DNA of 64,000 nt from Neopararhizobium haloflavum (GCF_002750855.1 NZ_NWUC01000004.1:1-64000), one strand, 5' to 3'. Positions 18,509-28,499 are shown, counted from the first letter of the stretch. Numbers and translations are program-made. Notes: generated from the sequence alone by a model not told the origin.

Positions 18509-19794
18509 CCACAACCGTCCTCCAGAACGCCCGCATCGTCGATCCGTCGCGCGATCTCGACGAAATCGGAACGGTGATCATCGTAGATGGCCGCATTGCG
18601 GCGGCCGGGGCGGAGGCTACAAATCAAGGGGTTCCGGACGGCGCGAGCGTGATCAACTGCCGCGACCGGCTCGTCATTCCCGGCCTGATCGATTCGCGTG
18701 TCTTCATCGGCGAGCCCGGCGGTGAGCATCGCGAGACCATCGCATCGGCAAGTCGGGCGGCGGCGGCGGGCGGCGTCACGTCGCTGATCATGATGCCCGA
18801 TACGGACCCGGTGATCGACGATATCGCCCTGGTGGAATTCGTGCTGAAGACGGCGCGCGACGAGGCGCTCGTACGCGTGCACCCCTCCGCCGCCATAACC
18901 AAGGGCCTTGCCGGCGAAGAGATGACCGAGTTCGGTCTTCTTGCCGGTGCTGGCGCGGTGGCATTGACCGATGGACGGCACACGCTGTCCAGCAGCGTCG
19001 TCCTGCGCCGCGCCCTCACCTATGCGCGCGACTTCAACGCAGTGATCGCCTGCGAGACCCAGGACCGGGACCTTGCCGGCCGCGGCGTCATGAACGAAGG
19101 TCTTTTGGCAAGCTGGCTTGGCCTGCCCGGCATTCCACGCGAAGCCGAGATCATCCCGCTGGAACGCGACATGCGTCTCGTGGGGCTAACACGCGGGCGC
19201 TATCACGCTGCCAAGATCTCCGTCTCGGACTGCGCCGACATCGTCGCGCGGGGCAAGGACAAGGGCCTTGACGTGACAGCGGGAATTTCCATCAACAACC
19301 TGGCGCTGAACGAGAACGACGTCGGCGAATACCGGACCTTCTTCAAGACCTCGCCGCCACTGCGCGCCGAGGACGATCGACGTGCCATGGTTGAAGCGCT
19401 GAAGACGGGAACGATCGACGTGATCTCCTCGTCGCACGACCCGCAGGACGTCGACACCAAGCGGCTCCCTTTCGCAGACGCCGAGCCGGGCGCCATCGGC
19501 CTGGAAACCCTGCTGGCGGCGGCGCTGCGTCTCTATCACAGCGACGAGGTCGACCTTCTTCGCCTGATCGACGCGCTGTCCACGCGACCGGCCAAGATAT
19601 TCGGTTTGGAAGGCGGCACCGTGCGCAAGGGTGCGCAAGCCGACATCGCCATCGTCGATCTTAACGATCCTTTCGTGGTCGCTAAGGATCGGATCGTCTC
19701 CACATCCAAGAACACACCGTTCGAGGATGCCCGCTTTCAGGGCAGGGTCTTGCAAACCATGGTTGCAGGCCGCACAGTTTTCACCATCGATTGA
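18505..19794 (+). CDS. pyrC: Dihydroorotase-like protein lacking metal ligands (PyrC', probable ATCase partner)
   Basis: This 429-residue protein has the type I dihydroorotase fold ([51 protein letters not shown]). Every usual metal or catalytic position is changed. The HxH after PGLID reads RVF (65-67), the HCED histidine is alanine in ACET (182), the PHH region reads AGI, and the catalytic DHAP reads SHDP (310-313). It therefore probably lacks dihydroorotase activity and acts as a structural partner of PyrB, as known for PyrC' in Pseudomonas. An active dihydroorotase must be elsewhere. The symbol marks homology only. Confidence 0.88.
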   Translation: MTTTVLQNARIVDPSRDLDEIGTVIIVDGRIAAAGAEATNQGVPDGASVINCRDRLVIPGLIDSRVFIGEPGGEHRETIASASRAAAAGGVTSLIMMPDTDPVIDDIALVEFVLKTARDEALVRVHPSAAITKGLAGEEMTEFGLLAGAGAVALTDGRHTLSSSVVLRRALTYARDFNAVIACETQDRDLAGRGVMNEGLLASWLGLPGIPREAEIIPLERDMRLVGLTRGRYHAAKISVSDCADIVARGKDKGLDVTAGISINNLALNENDVGEYRTFFKTSPPLRAEDDRRAMVEALKTGTIDVISSSHDPQDVDTKRLPFADAEPGAIGLETLLAAALRLYHSDEVDLLRLIDALSTRPAKIFGLEGGTVRKGAQADIAIVDLNDPFVVAKDRIVSTSKNTPFEDARFQGRVLQTMVAGRTVFTID

Positions 19795-19812
19795 CACGAA
19801 AGTCCGTTCCCG

Positions 19813-20427
19813 ATGCCGGAACCCATCTTCACCCAGTTGCCCCTGTCGCACTTTGCCGCCGCTCTGGCCTTCGGCTATCTGCTCGGATCGATCCCGTTCG
19901 GGCTGCTCCTGACGAGCATGGCCGGGCTTGGCGACGTGCGCAAGATCGGTTCGGGGAATATCGGGGCGACGAACGTACTGCGTACCGGCAACAAGATGCT
20001 GGCTGCCGTGACGCTTCTTCTGGACGCGCTGAAGGGAACGGTTGCGGTCGTCGTCGCTGCGCATTTCAGCTTCGAGGCGGCGGTGCTTGCGGGCTTCGGC
20101 GCATTCTTGGGACATCTCTTCCCCATGTGGCTCGGCTTCAAGGGTGGCAAGGGCGTGGCAACCTATGTCGGCGTGCTTCTCGGGCTGATGCCGGTGATGG
20201 TCGTCGTCTTCGCCGTGGTGTGGATCGCAACGGCGTATCTGACGCGTTATTCTTCTCTTGCCGCGCTCCTCGCGGCAATCGTGGTTCCGATCTCGTTGTT
20301 TCTGATGGGCGAAGGCCGGCTGACCGAACTTTTCGTGATCATGAGCATCATCACGTTCATCAAGCATCGGACGAACATCGCGCGCCTGATGAACGGCACC
20401 GAGAGCCGCATCGGAGCCAAGGGCTGA
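19813..20427 (+). CDS. plsY: Acyl-phosphate glycerol-3-phosphate acyltransferase
   Basis: The 204-residue integral membrane protein makes lysophosphatidic acid from acyl-phosphate and glycerol 3-phosphate, the first step of phospholipid synthesis. The three PlsY motifs are present: [20 protein letters not shown], and [14 protein letters not shown]. About five membrane segments are visible. It sits 18 bases after the dihydroorotase-like gene and its stop overlaps the dprA start as TGATG. Confidence 0.96.
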   Translation: MPEPIFTQLPLSHFAAALAFGYLLGSIPFGLLLTSMAGLGDVRKIGSGNIGATNVLRTGNKMLAAVTLLLDALKGTVAVVVAAHFSFEAAVLAGFGAFLGHLFPMWLGFKGGKGVATYVGVLLGLMPVMVVVFAVVWIATAYLTRYSSLAALLAAIVVPISLFLMGEGRLTELFVIMSIITFIKHRTNIARLMNGTESRIGAKG

Positions 20428-21566
20428 TGGGGCGGCCAGGAGGGATCGTGCTGTCCGACCGGCAGCGCCTGGCCTGGCTACGTCTCATCCGAAGCGACGA
20501 TGTCGGCCCCGCCACGTTTCGCGATCTCATCAATCACTGCGGCACCGCCGAAGCCGCCATCGAAATGCTACCGGAGTTGTCACGGCGAGGCGGAGCGGCG
20601 CGGGCCATCAAGGTCTGCAGCAAGGACGACGCGGAGCGCGAACTGGACATCGCAGAGCGCTTCGGCGCGCGGTTCATCGGCATTGGTGAACCGGACTATC
20701 CGCCGTTGCTGCGCAGCATAGATGCGGCCCCGCCGGTGATCGCAGCGAAAGGCTCCAGCGATGTCGTGGCCATGCCCTCGGTGGCCATCGTCGGCGCACG
20801 CAATGCATCGATTGCGGGCTGCAAGTTCGCAGCGCGGCTAGCGCGCTCGATTGCGGCGGATGGCTATGCCATCGCCTCCGGGCTGGCACGCGGGATCGAT
20901 GCCGCCGCCCATCATGCTAGCCTGGAAACCGGAACGATCGCCGCGATGGCCGGTGGCCTCGACAAGCCCTATCCTCCGGAGAACCTGCTTCTCTATCAGG
21001 ACATTTGCGCCGGTCAGGGGTTGGCGATCTCCGAGATGCCGTTCGGCTGGGAGCCACGGGCCCGCGATTTTCCCCGACGCAACCGTCTGATCGCCGGCAT
21101 ATCGCATGGCCTGATCGTGGTGGAGGCGGCGCACCGATCGGGATCACTGATCTCGGCGCGGCGTGCCGCCGACTTCGGCCGGCTCGTCTTCGCGGTGCCC
21201 GGTTCGCCGCTCGACCCAAGATGCCACGGCACCAATGCCCTGCTGAAGGATGGCGCCATCGTGACGACCGAGGCTCGCGATGTCCTGGACGCGCTGGCGC
21301 CCGTCGTCGGCCGCGATCGCGAGCCGCCCGCGCTGGTGGAAGAAAGCGAGATCGAGGGCGAAGCGTTTCAAGCGCCGCCGAGCGAAGACGACCGCGCGAT
21401 CGTTCTGGCCGCCCTCGGCCCGACCCCCGTCGACATCGACGACATCATCCGCCACACCGGCCTTTCCGCGCCGAGTGTCTATCTCATTCTGCTCGAACTC
21501 GACCTTGCAGGGCGTCTACATCGACACGCCGGGGGGCGCGTCGGACTTGATGTCCCTGACGCGTGA
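20427..21566 (+). CDS. dprA: DNA processing protein DprA (Smf)
   Basis: This 379-residue protein binds single-stranded DNA and loads RecA during transformation. Order: an N-terminal SAM-like domain (RLAWLRLIRSDDVGPATF), the Rossmann-like core with VAIVGARNASIAGCKFA, ASGLARGIDAAAHHASLETG, and FPRRNRLIAGISHGLIVVEA, and a C-terminal winged-helix (DIDDIIRHTGLSAPSVYLIL). The ATG at 20427 overlaps the plsY stop. It is full length; competence genes other than dprA are not seen in this window. Its 3' end overlaps a small gene on the other strand. Confidence 0.95.
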   Translation: MGRPGGIVLSDRQRLAWLRLIRSDDVGPATFRDLINHCGTAEAAIEMLPELSRRGGAARAIKVCSKDDAERELDIAERFGARFIGIGEPDYPPLLRSIDAAPPVIAAKGSSDVVAMPSVAIVGARNASIAGCKFAARLARSIAADGYAIASGLARGIDAAAHHASLETGTIAAMAGGLDKPYPPENLLLYQDICAGQGLAISEMPFGWEPRARDFPRRNRLIAGISHGLIVVEAAHRSGSLISARRAADFGRLVFAVPGSPLDPRCHGTNALLKDGAIVTTEARDVLDALAPVVGRDREPPALVEESEIEGEAFQAPPSEDDRAIVLAALGPTPVDIDDIIRHTGLSAPSVYLILLELDLAGRLHRHAGGRVGLDVPDA

Positions 21567-21704
21567 GGGACGCCGGCCGAGCTGGATGTCGCCCGCCTCG
21601 ACATAGGCCATCTCGATCAGATAGCACAGCATGGCACAGCCTTCGGCCTCGGCGACGGCACGCAATTCTCCGAGCATGTGCCGCACGTAGGCAATATTCT
21701 CCAT
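21516..21704 (-). CDS. Small conserved-looking protein overlapping the dprA end
   Basis: A 62-residue product starts MENIAYVRHMLGELRAVAEA and continues CAMLCYLIEMAYVEAGDIQLG, a helical amphipathic pattern resembling short rhizobial hypothetical proteins. Its last 51 bases overlap the 3' end of dprA on the other strand. An upstream ATG at 21731 adds nine residues. There is no signal peptide. Function unknown, and the call rests on protein-like composition and the fit between dprA and topA. Confidence 0.55.
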   Translation of the reverse strand: MENIAYVRHMLGELRAVAEAEGCAMLCYLIEMAYVEAGDIQLGRRPSRVRDIKSDAPPGVSM

Positions 21705-21819
21705 ATGCTCGCCATTGTTCTGCGAGGTCATCTATCCCAGCTCCGCGTCCCCTCTGCCGCGATGCGACAGCGATTTGTCCCATGACTGCCAAGCGAGCAG
21801 CCATCCCGAATTGTTTACC

Positions 21820-21858
21820 TATAATTGTGTTTCAATGCAACTCTCGCTTTGGTTGCAT
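21820..21858 (+). promoter_or_regulatory. A+T-rich element upstream of topA with consensus -10 and inverted repeat
   Basis: A perfect TATAAT lies at 21820-21825 on the plus strand, without a recognisable -35 at the right distance. It is followed by ATGCAAC (21835-21841) and its exact complement GTTGCAT (21852-21858), 10 bases apart. Transcription from here would give a leader of about 165 bases before topA that begins with this hairpin. Candidate only; the rest of the gap between 21705 and 21996 shows nothing else. Confidence 0.35.
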
Positions 21859-21996
21859 ATCCGGTTGATCGGCGGTTAGTTCGGCAGTAGGCCTTGACCG
21901 GGGACCAATCCCTGTCCATTTCGGAGCCCAAGTCCGTTCCGCACCATCAGACCGATGCAGGGAGCGCTTTGCCAGCATTTCATTTGAGTGGTTTTC

Positions 21997-24639
21997 ATGA
22001 ACGTTGTCGTTGTCGAATCGCCCGCCAAGGCCAAGACCATCAACAAATATCTGGGCAAGGACTACAAGGTGCTTGCCTCGTTCGGCCATGTGCGCGATCT
22101 GCCGGCCAAGGACGGGTCGGTGAAACCCGACGAAGATTTCGAGATGAGCTGGGAGGTCGATACCGCCTCCAACAAGCGGCTGAAGGACATCACCGACGCA
22201 CTGAAATCGGCCGACAACCTGATTCTCGCGACCGACCCGGATCGCGAAGGTGAAGCGATCTCCTGGCATGTGCTGGAAGTGTTGAAGCGCAAGAAGGCGT
22301 TGAAGGAGAAATCTGTCCAGCGCGTCGTCTTCAACGCGATCACCAAGAAGGCCGTCCTCGACGCGATGGCCAATCCACGCGACATCGACGCACCGCTTGT
22401 GGAAGCATATCTGGCGCGCCGCGCGCTCGACTATCTGGTCGGCTTCAATCTCTCGCCGGTGCTGTGGCGTAAACTGCCGGGCGCCCGCTCGGCCGGCCGG
22501 GTGCAATCGGTTGCGCTGCGCCTCGTTTGCGACCGCGAGGCGGAGATCGAGCGGTTCGTATCGGAGGAATACTGGCAGATCAGCGCCGATCTCAAGACGC
22601 CGCGCAACGACGTCTTCAACGCGCGCCTTTCCGCTTTCGAGGGCAAGCGCATCCAGCGCCAGACGATCGGCAAGGCCGGCGAAGCAGACGTCATCAAGGC
22701 GATGCTCGAAGGTGCTGCCTTCACCGTCGACAGCGTCGAGGCAAAGCCGACGAAACGCAACCCTTCACCGCCCTTCACCACGTCGACGCTTCAGCAGGCG
22801 GCCTCTTCCAAGCTGGGCTTCAATGCCAAGCGGACAATGCAGGTAGCGCAGAAGCTCTATGAAGGCATCGATATCGGCGGAGAGACGGTCGGTCTCATCA
22901 CCTATATGCGAACCGACGGGGTCCAGATGGACATCAGCGCCATCGAAGCTGCCCGCGATGAGATCGCGACGAATTTCGGCGACCGTTATCGCCCCGAGAA
23001 GCCGCGCTTTTACTCCACAAAGGCAAAGAATGCCCAAGAGGCCCACGAGGCGATCCGCCCGACCGGGTTCGAGCGCAAGCCGGAGGACATGAAGCGCTAT
23101 CTCGATGCCGACCAGTTCCGGCTCTACGACCTGGTCTGGAAACGCGCGATCGCGAGCCAGATGGCGTCCGCCGAGATCGAGCGCACGACCGCCGAGATCA
23201 CGGCACGGAACGCGGACAAGACAGCCGGACTGCGCGCCACTGGCTCCGTCATTCGTTTCGACGGCTTTATCGCCGCCTATACGGACCAAAAGGAGGACGG
23301 CGAGCAGAGCGACGATGGAGACGACGACGGCCGGCTGCCGGAAATCAACGCCCGCGAGGACCTTGCCCGCGAGAAGATCAATGCGACGCAGCACTTCACC
23401 GAGCCGCCGCCGCGCTATTCGGAAGCCACGCTGATCAAGCGGATGGAAGAACTCGGTATCGGCCGCCCATCGACCTATGCGGCGACGCTTTCGACGCTGC
23501 AGGATCGCGATTATGTGGTGATCGACAAACGCAAGCTCATTCCCGAGGCGAAGGGCCGGCTCGTTACCGCATTCCTGCAGAATTTCTTCGAGCGCTATGT
23601 CGAATACGACTTCACCGCCAATCTGGAAGAGCAGCTCGACCGGATATCGAACGGCGACCTGGCGTGGAAGGACGTGCTGCGGGACTTCTGGAAGGATTTC
23701 TTCGCGCAGATCGAGAACACCAAGGAACTTCGCGTCTCCGACGTTCTCGACGTGCTCAACGAGGAACTGGCGCCGATCGTTTTTCCCAATCGAGAGGACG
23801 GCGGCGACCCGCGGCTGTGCCCGACCTGCGGAACGGGGAACCTGTCGCTCAAGCTTGGCAAGTTCGGCGCCTTCGTCGGATGCTCGAACTATCCCGAGTG
23901 CAACTTCACGCGCCAGCTTTCGGCCGACTCCGTCAACAGAAGCGACGCGCAGTTGGCGAACGAGCCGAAGGATCTCGGCAACGATCCGCATACGGGCGAA
24001 CCGATAACCCTGCGTACGGGCCGCTTCGGGCCCTATGTCCAGCGCGGCGACGGCAAGGAAGCCAAGCGTTCTAGCCTCCCCAAGGGCTGGAAGCCGGACG
24101 ATATCGACCACGAAAAGGCAATGGCGCTGATCTCGTTGCCGCGTGATATCGGCAAGCATCCCGAAAGCGGCAAGATGATCTCGGCCGGGATCGGGCGTTA
24201 TGGCCCGTTCCTGCTGCATGACGGGGGCTACGCCAATCTGGAAACCGTCGAGGATGTCTTCACCATCGGCCTGAACCGAGCGGTGACCGTGATCGCTGAA
24301 AAGAAGGCCAAGGGGCCCGGCCGCGGACGCGCCACCCCGGCCGCACTGAAAGAGCTCGGCGAACACCCCGATGGTGGCGCGATCACCGTGCGTGACGGCC
24401 GTTACGGTCCCTATGTGAACTGGGGCAAGGTCAATGCAACGCTGCCGAAGGACCAGGATCCGGCCGGCGTGACGGTCGAACAGGCGCTTGCCCTAATCGC
24501 GGAGCGGGCGGCCAAGACCGGCAAGGGCAAGAAGGCGGCGCCGAAGAAGGCCTCGGCCAAGAAGGCACCTGCCAAGAAGAAGAGCGCCGCCGCGAAAGCG
24601 ACGACGACAAAGACGACCGCCAAGGCCAAGAAGGCGTAA
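21997..24639 (+). CDS. topA: DNA topoisomerase I
   Basis: The 880-residue type IA topoisomerase relaxes negative supercoils. The Toprim domain begins NVVVVESPAKAKTINKYLG and has ATDPDREGEAISWHV; the active-site tyrosine is in GLITYMRTDGVQ. A zinc-ribbon CPTCGTGNLSLKLGKFGAF...CSNYPEC is near residue 610, followed by further C-terminal repeats (RFGPYVQRGD, RYGPFLLHDG, RYGPYVNWG), and a lysine/alanine-rich tail of about 40 residues. I chose ATG 21997; a GTG nine bases upstream is an alternative. It lies 22 bases before rnr. Confidence 0.97.
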   Translation: MNVVVVESPAKAKTINKYLGKDYKVLASFGHVRDLPAKDGSVKPDEDFEMSWEVDTASNKRLKDITDALKSADNLILATDPDREGEAISWHVLEVLKRKKALKEKSVQRVVFNAITKKAVLDAMANPRDIDAPLVEAYLARRALDYLVGFNLSPVLWRKLPGARSAGRVQSVALRLVCDREAEIERFVSEEYWQISADLKTPRNDVFNARLSAFEGKRIQRQTIGKAGEADVIKAMLEGAAFTVDSVEAKPTKRNPSPPFTTSTLQQAASSKLGFNAKRTMQVAQKLYEGIDIGGETVGLITYMRTDGVQMDISAIEAARDEIATNFGDRYRPEKPRFYSTKAKNAQEAHEAIRPTGFERKPEDMKRYLDADQFRLYDLVWKRAIASQMASAEIERTTAEITARNADKTAGLRATGSVIRFDGFIAAYTDQKEDGEQSDDGDDDGRLPEINAREDLAREKINATQHFTEPPPRYSEATLIKRMEELGIGRPSTYAATLSTLQDRDYVVIDKRKLIPEAKGRLVTAFLQNFFERYVEYDFTANLEEQLDRISNGDLAWKDVLRDFWKDFFAQIENTKELRVSDVLDVLNEELAPIVFPNREDGGDPRLCPTCGTGNLSLKLGKFGAFVGCSNYPECNFTRQLSADSVNRSDAQLANEPKDLGNDPHTGEPITLRTGRFGPYVQRGDGKEAKRSSLPKGWKPDDIDHEKAMALISLPRDIGKHPESGKMISAGIGRYGPFLLHDGGYANLETVEDVFTIGLNRAVTVIAEKKAKGPGRGRATPAALKELGEHPDGGAITVRDGRYGPYVNWGKVNATLPKDQDPAGVTVEQALALIAERAAKTGKGKKAAPKKASAKKAPAKKKSAAAKATTTKTTAKAKKA

Positions 24640-24661
24640 CAACGGGTAACTCCCGAGGAGA

Positions 24662-26932
24662 ATGACGATTAGCAAGACCGCCCTGCCCGACCGAGAGACA
24701 CTGCTTCGCTTCATCACGGAGAACCCCGACCGTGCGACCAAGCGGGACATTGCCAAGGCATTCGGGCTCAAGGGCGACGATCGCGTGGCGCTGAAATCCA
24801 TGCTGCGCGAACTTGCAGATGAAGGGCTGGTGCAGAAGGATCGAAAGCAGCTGACCCGGCCCGGCAGGTTGCCGCCCGTTACACTGATCGACATCACGAC
24901 CCGGGATTCGCACGGCGGGCTGATCGGCCGTCCCGCGAATTGGGACGACGAAGGCCAGGTCGCCCCCGCCGTCGCGGTCCGCACGGCGCGTGCGACGGGA
25001 CGCAGTGCCAAGGCAGGGCCGACTGCGGGCATAGGCGACCGCGTGCTGGCCAAGATCTTTCCCTCCAAGGACAAGACGGGGCCCGCCTATACGGCGCGTG
25101 TCATCAAGCTGATCGATCGGCGCAAGGATGCCTCGCTTGGCGTCTTTCGCGCCATGCCGGGAGGCGGCGGGCGCATCATGCCGATCGCACGGCAGGCACA
25201 GGAACTCGTGGTGGACGATGACCACGCGAAAGGAGCGGTCGACGGCGATCTGGTCGAAATCCAGGTTTCGCGCGCCGGCCGCTACGGGCTGGCCCGCGCG
25301 CAGGTTCTGAATGTCGTGGGTTCGGTTGCCAGTGAAAAGGCGATCTCCATGATCGCCATCCACGATCACGGAATTCCGCACATCTTTCCCGACCGCGTCA
25401 CCGCGGAGGCGGAGGCGGCCGAACCGGCGACGATGGCGGGGCGCGAGGATTGGCGCCAGATGCCGCTCATCACAATCGATCCGCCGGACGCCAAGGACCA
25501 TGACGATGCCGTCCATGCCGAGCCCGACCCTTCGCCCGACAACAAGGGTGGCCATATCGTCACCGTCGCGATCGCGGATGTGTCACACTATGTCTTCGCC
25601 GGGTCGGCACTCGACCGCGAGGCGCTGAAGCGCGGCAATTCGGTCTATTTCCCTGATCGGGTGGTCCCGATGCTGCCAGAGCGGATTTCCAACGATCTGT
25701 GCTCGCTGAAGGAAGGGGTCGACCGGCCCGCGCTTGCCGTGCGCATGACGTTCACCGGCACCGGGCAGAAGCTGCGCCACTCGTTCCATCGGGTCATGAT
25801 CAAAAGCCTTGCCAAGCTTTCCTACAGCCAGGCGCAGGCCGCAATCGACGGCACGCCGGACGACAGGACCGAAACGTTGCTCGACGGCGTTCTGCGCCCG
25901 TTATGGGACGCCTATGAGGCGATGCGGTCGGGGCGCGACAAGCGCCAGCCGCTCGAGCTCGACCTGCCTGAACGCAAGATCCTGCTCGACGAGCAGGGCA
26001 AGGTCGACCGGGTCGTCGTGCCACCGCGCCTCGACGCCCACAAGTTGATCGAAGAGTGCATGATTCAAGCGAACGTCGCCGCGGCGGAATCGCTCGAACG
26101 CAAGCGCCAGGGCCTCATTTACCGAATTCACGACGCGCCCTCGCTCGCCAAGCAGGAAACGCTTCGCGAATTTCTGGCGACGCTCGACCTGTCGTTGTCG
26201 CGGGGCAACCTGCGCGCAAACAATTTCAATCAGATCCTCGCCAACGCCGTTGGAAAGCCGCATGAGACGATGGTCAGCGAGATGGTGCTGCGCTCCCAGA
26301 GCCAGGCGATCTACAGCCCCGACAATCTCGGCCATTTCGGGCTCAATCTGATGCGCTATGCGCATTTCACCTCGCCGATCCGCCGATATGCCGATCTGAT
26401 CGTTCATCGCGCCCTTATCGGGGCGTTGAAGCTGGGCGACGGCGGGATCACGGCGGAAGAGGAAGCGGCGCTGACCGATATCGCGGCAGACATCTCGACA
26501 TCGGAACGCCGCGCCATGGCGGCCGAGCGCGACACGGTGGACCGGCTGATCGCGCACCATCTCGCCGACAAGGTGGGAGACACGTTCGATGGCCGGATAT
26601 CGGGCGTGACCAGATCCGGCCTCTTCATCGCCTTGCCTCAGTTCGGCGCCGACGGCTTCGTGCCGATATCCACCCTTGGGCTCGATTATTTCGTCCATGA
26701 CGAGGCGCATCAGGCGCTTACCGGTCAGGAAACGGGCCTTGGCTACCGGCTTGGCGACAGCGTCGAGGTCCGGCTCATCGAGGCGTTGCCGCTGGCCGGT
26801 GCACTGCGTTTCGAGATGCTGAGCGAAGGCCGCAAGATGCCAAAGGGCGCGCGCTCCTTCCACAAGGCCAAGGGCGCGTCGGCGCGCGGCCGACGGCAGC
26901 CCGGCACGCGGGCTCCGCGCGGGCGGCGCTGA
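24662..26932 (+). CDS. rnr: Ribonuclease R
   Basis: The 756-residue 3'-5' exoribonuclease degrades structured RNA. Domains: N-terminal winged helix (TLLRFITENPDRATKRDIAKAF), cold-shock domains, the RNB catalytic domain with DPPDAKDHDDAVHAEPDP (metal-binding aspartates) and YFPDRVVPMLPERISNDLCS, and HFTSPIRRYADLIVHR, then a C-terminal S1 domain (FDGRISGVTRSGLFIALPQF) and a basic tail rich in arginine. Full length. It is transcribed with topA and the following genes. Confidence 0.96.
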   Translation: MTISKTALPDRETLLRFITENPDRATKRDIAKAFGLKGDDRVALKSMLRELADEGLVQKDRKQLTRPGRLPPVTLIDITTRDSHGGLIGRPANWDDEGQVAPAVAVRTARATGRSAKAGPTAGIGDRVLAKIFPSKDKTGPAYTARVIKLIDRRKDASLGVFRAMPGGGGRIMPIARQAQELVVDDDHAKGAVDGDLVEIQVSRAGRYGLARAQVLNVVGSVASEKAISMIAIHDHGIPHIFPDRVTAEAEAAEPATMAGREDWRQMPLITIDPPDAKDHDDAVHAEPDPSPDNKGGHIVTVAIADVSHYVFAGSALDREALKRGNSVYFPDRVVPMLPERISNDLCSLKEGVDRPALAVRMTFTGTGQKLRHSFHRVMIKSLAKLSYSQAQAAIDGTPDDRTETLLDGVLRPLWDAYEAMRSGRDKRQPLELDLPERKILLDEQGKVDRVVVPPRLDAHKLIEECMIQANVAAAESLERKRQGLIYRIHDAPSLAKQETLREFLATLDLSLSRGNLRANNFNQILANAVGKPHETMVSEMVLRSQSQAIYSPDNLGHFGLNLMRYAHFTSPIRRYADLIVHRALIGALKLGDGGITAEEEAALTDIAADISTSERRAMAAERDTVDRLIAHHLADKVGDTFDGRISGVTRSGLFIALPQFGADGFVPISTLGLDYFVHDEAHQALTGQETGLGYRLGDSVEVRLIEALPLAGALRFEMLSEGRKMPKGARSFHKAKGASARGRRQPGTRAPRGRR

Positions 26933-27016
26933 GATGCGGCGCCATGGCAGGTGCAAGGCGCGGCGCAACGCCCTATATGTCCCCTCATCCCAGGGATTGA
27001 TGATCGAGACCAAGCG

Positions 27017-27469
27017 ATGATGCACTACGGGCCTGCCCCAGCAACAACCCTTTCCCCCGATCGCGCGCAACGCCGTCTGCTGCCGGCCATCCTCAACGGC
27101 CTCAAGGGACGCTGCCCGAACTGCGCAGAGGGACGCCTTTTCCGCGCGTTCCTGAAACCGGTCGACAGCTGTAGCTCGTGCCATGAAGAACTGCATCATC
27201 AGCGCGCGGACGATCTGCCGCCCTATCTGTCGATCTTCATCGTCGGCCATATCGTCGTCGGCGGCTATATGTTCGGCGAGCGCCTCGTCGATCTCAACTC
27301 CTGGCAGCATCTGGGCATCTGGGTGCCGATCACGCTGGCCATGACATTTGCGATGATGCAGCCGATCAAGGGCGGCGTGATCGGGCTTCAATGGGCCGCG
27401 CGAATGCATGGGTTCGGCGGAGAACCCGACAAACCCGCCGACGATCTCGATGATGAAGACGAACGATGA
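27017..27469 (+). CDS. DUF983 membrane protein with zinc-ribbon-like N-terminus
   Basis: The product of 150 residues has GLKGRCPNCAEGRLFRAFLK and SCSSCHEEL, a CxxC pair arrangement typical of DUF983, then two hydrophobic segments (SIFIVGHIVVGGYMF and IWVPITLAMTFAMM) and an acidic tail. I chose ATG 27017, where the family-like sequence begins. It overlaps the following NUDIX gene by four bases (ATGA). Function unknown; the pairing with a NUDIX gene is what I recall from related genomes. Confidence 0.85.
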   Translation: MMHYGPAPATTLSPDRAQRRLLPAILNGLKGRCPNCAEGRLFRAFLKPVDSCSSCHEELHHQRADDLPPYLSIFIVGHIVVGGYMFGERLVDLNSWQHLGIWVPITLAMTFAMMQPIKGGVIGLQWAARMHGFGGEPDKPADDLDDEDER

Positions 27470-28200
27470 GTATTGAGATGCGGCCGCGCATCGGCGAGCC
27501 CTATGCGGGGTCTTCCGAGCATCCCCTGCTGCGGCCGAAGGATGCAGCGTCCATTATGCTGGTCGACCGTTCCGGCGACATACCGCGCGTCCTCATGGGC
27601 AAGCGCGGCAAGGCGCATGTTTTCATGCCGAGCGCGTATGTCTTTCCCGGCGGCCGCCGCGATGCCGGCGATTCGCGTATCAGGCCGGCGCAAGCGCTTC
27701 ATCCGGCCGTGCTCCAGAAGCTTCTGCAGCGCTGTGGCCGGGGCATGACACCGACGCGGGCACAGGCGCTGGCCGTCGCCGCCATCCGCGAGACTCATGA
27801 AGAAGTCGGGCTGACGATCGGGGCGCCCGGTGCAGTCGGCAAGAGTGCGGCCTGGGCGGGTTTTGCAAAACAGGACGTCGGGCCGGATCTGTCGCGTCTG
27901 CGATACATCGCGCGCGCCATCACCCCGCCGCGACAGAGCCGCCGCTTCGACACGCGGTTCTTCGCATGCTTCTTCGATGAAATCTCGGCCAATCCGAAGG
28001 ATGTCGCCGAAAGCACGGAACTCCATGATCTGAAATGGGTCGGTTTCGACGAAATCGAGACATTCAAGCTGCCCGTTATCACCCGCACCGTGCTCCTCGA
28101 CCTTGCCGAAGAGATGCGCAGGGATCCGGGCCTGGCCTATGGCCAGCCCGTGCCGTTCTATCTGGTGAAGGGCGGCATTTTCACGCGCGATGTCATCTGA
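27466..28200 (+). CDS. NUDIX hydrolase
   Basis: This 244-residue protein has the NUDIX-box core AAIRETHEEVGLTIG near residue 105-120. The Glu usually seven residues before RE is not in its classical place, as in the Nudt7/Nudt19-like branch, which tends to hydrolyse CoA-type or larger nucleoside diphosphate substrates (inference). VMLVDRSGDIPRVLMGKR and FMPSAYVFPGGRRDAG fit the N-terminal strand region. It follows the DUF983 gene with ATGA overlap and precedes the rpmG promoter. Confidence 0.88.
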   Translation: MSIEMRPRIGEPYAGSSEHPLLRPKDAASIMLVDRSGDIPRVLMGKRGKAHVFMPSAYVFPGGRRDAGDSRIRPAQALHPAVLQKLLQRCGRGMTPTRAQALAVAAIRETHEEVGLTIGAPGAVGKSAAWAGFAKQDVGPDLSRLRYIARAITPPRQSRRFDTRFFACFFDEISANPKDVAESTELHDLKWVGFDEIETFKLPVITRTVLLDLAEEMRRDPGLAYGQPVPFYLVKGGIFTRDVI

Positions 28201-28234
28201 GACCCTTCGAAGGCGGAAAGGGTCCGGTTTGGCC

Positions 28235-28263
28235 TTGACTTTCCCACGCCGATGGGTAGGTAT
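28235..28263 (+). promoter_or_regulatory. Promoter of rpmG
   Basis: TTGACT (28235-28240), preceded by C to give CTTGAC, is followed 16-17 bases later by TAGGTAT (28257-28263). This lies about 70 bases before the rpmG start and fits the alphaproteobacterial sigma-70 pattern. Confidence 0.55.
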
Positions 28264-28331
28264 CGCGCCAAGTTTTCGCCGTGGAGCCGACAGGCATTCC
28301 GCGGCTTCATTTTTGAAGAGCAGGACGTCCC

Positions 28332-28499
28332 ATGGCCAAGGCAACCACGATCAAGATCAAGCTGCTTTCGACGGCAGATACCGGCTTCTTCTACGTCACG
28401 AAGAAGAACAGCCGCACGATGACCGACAAGATGTCGAAGACGAAGTACGACCCGATCGCGCGCAAGCACGTCGAGTTCAAGGAAACGAAGATCAAGTAA
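28332..28499 (+). CDS. rpmG: 50S ribosomal protein L33
   Basis: The 55-residue protein reads [20 protein letters not shown] onwards and includes [19 protein letters not shown], typical of L33. There are no cysteines, so this is the C-minus (zinc-independent) form. It has its own promoter and a strong terminator, so it forms a monocistronic unit. Confidence 0.97.
   Translation: MAKATTIKIKLLSTADTGFFYVTKKNSRTMTDKMSKTKYDPIARKHVEFKETKIK

Noticed and set aside
24521-24639. Lysine/alanine codon repeats at the topA end (possible tandem repeat)
   Set aside because: It encodes the basic tail typical of bacterial topoisomerase I in this group; a repetitive look from amino-acid bias, not a separate element.
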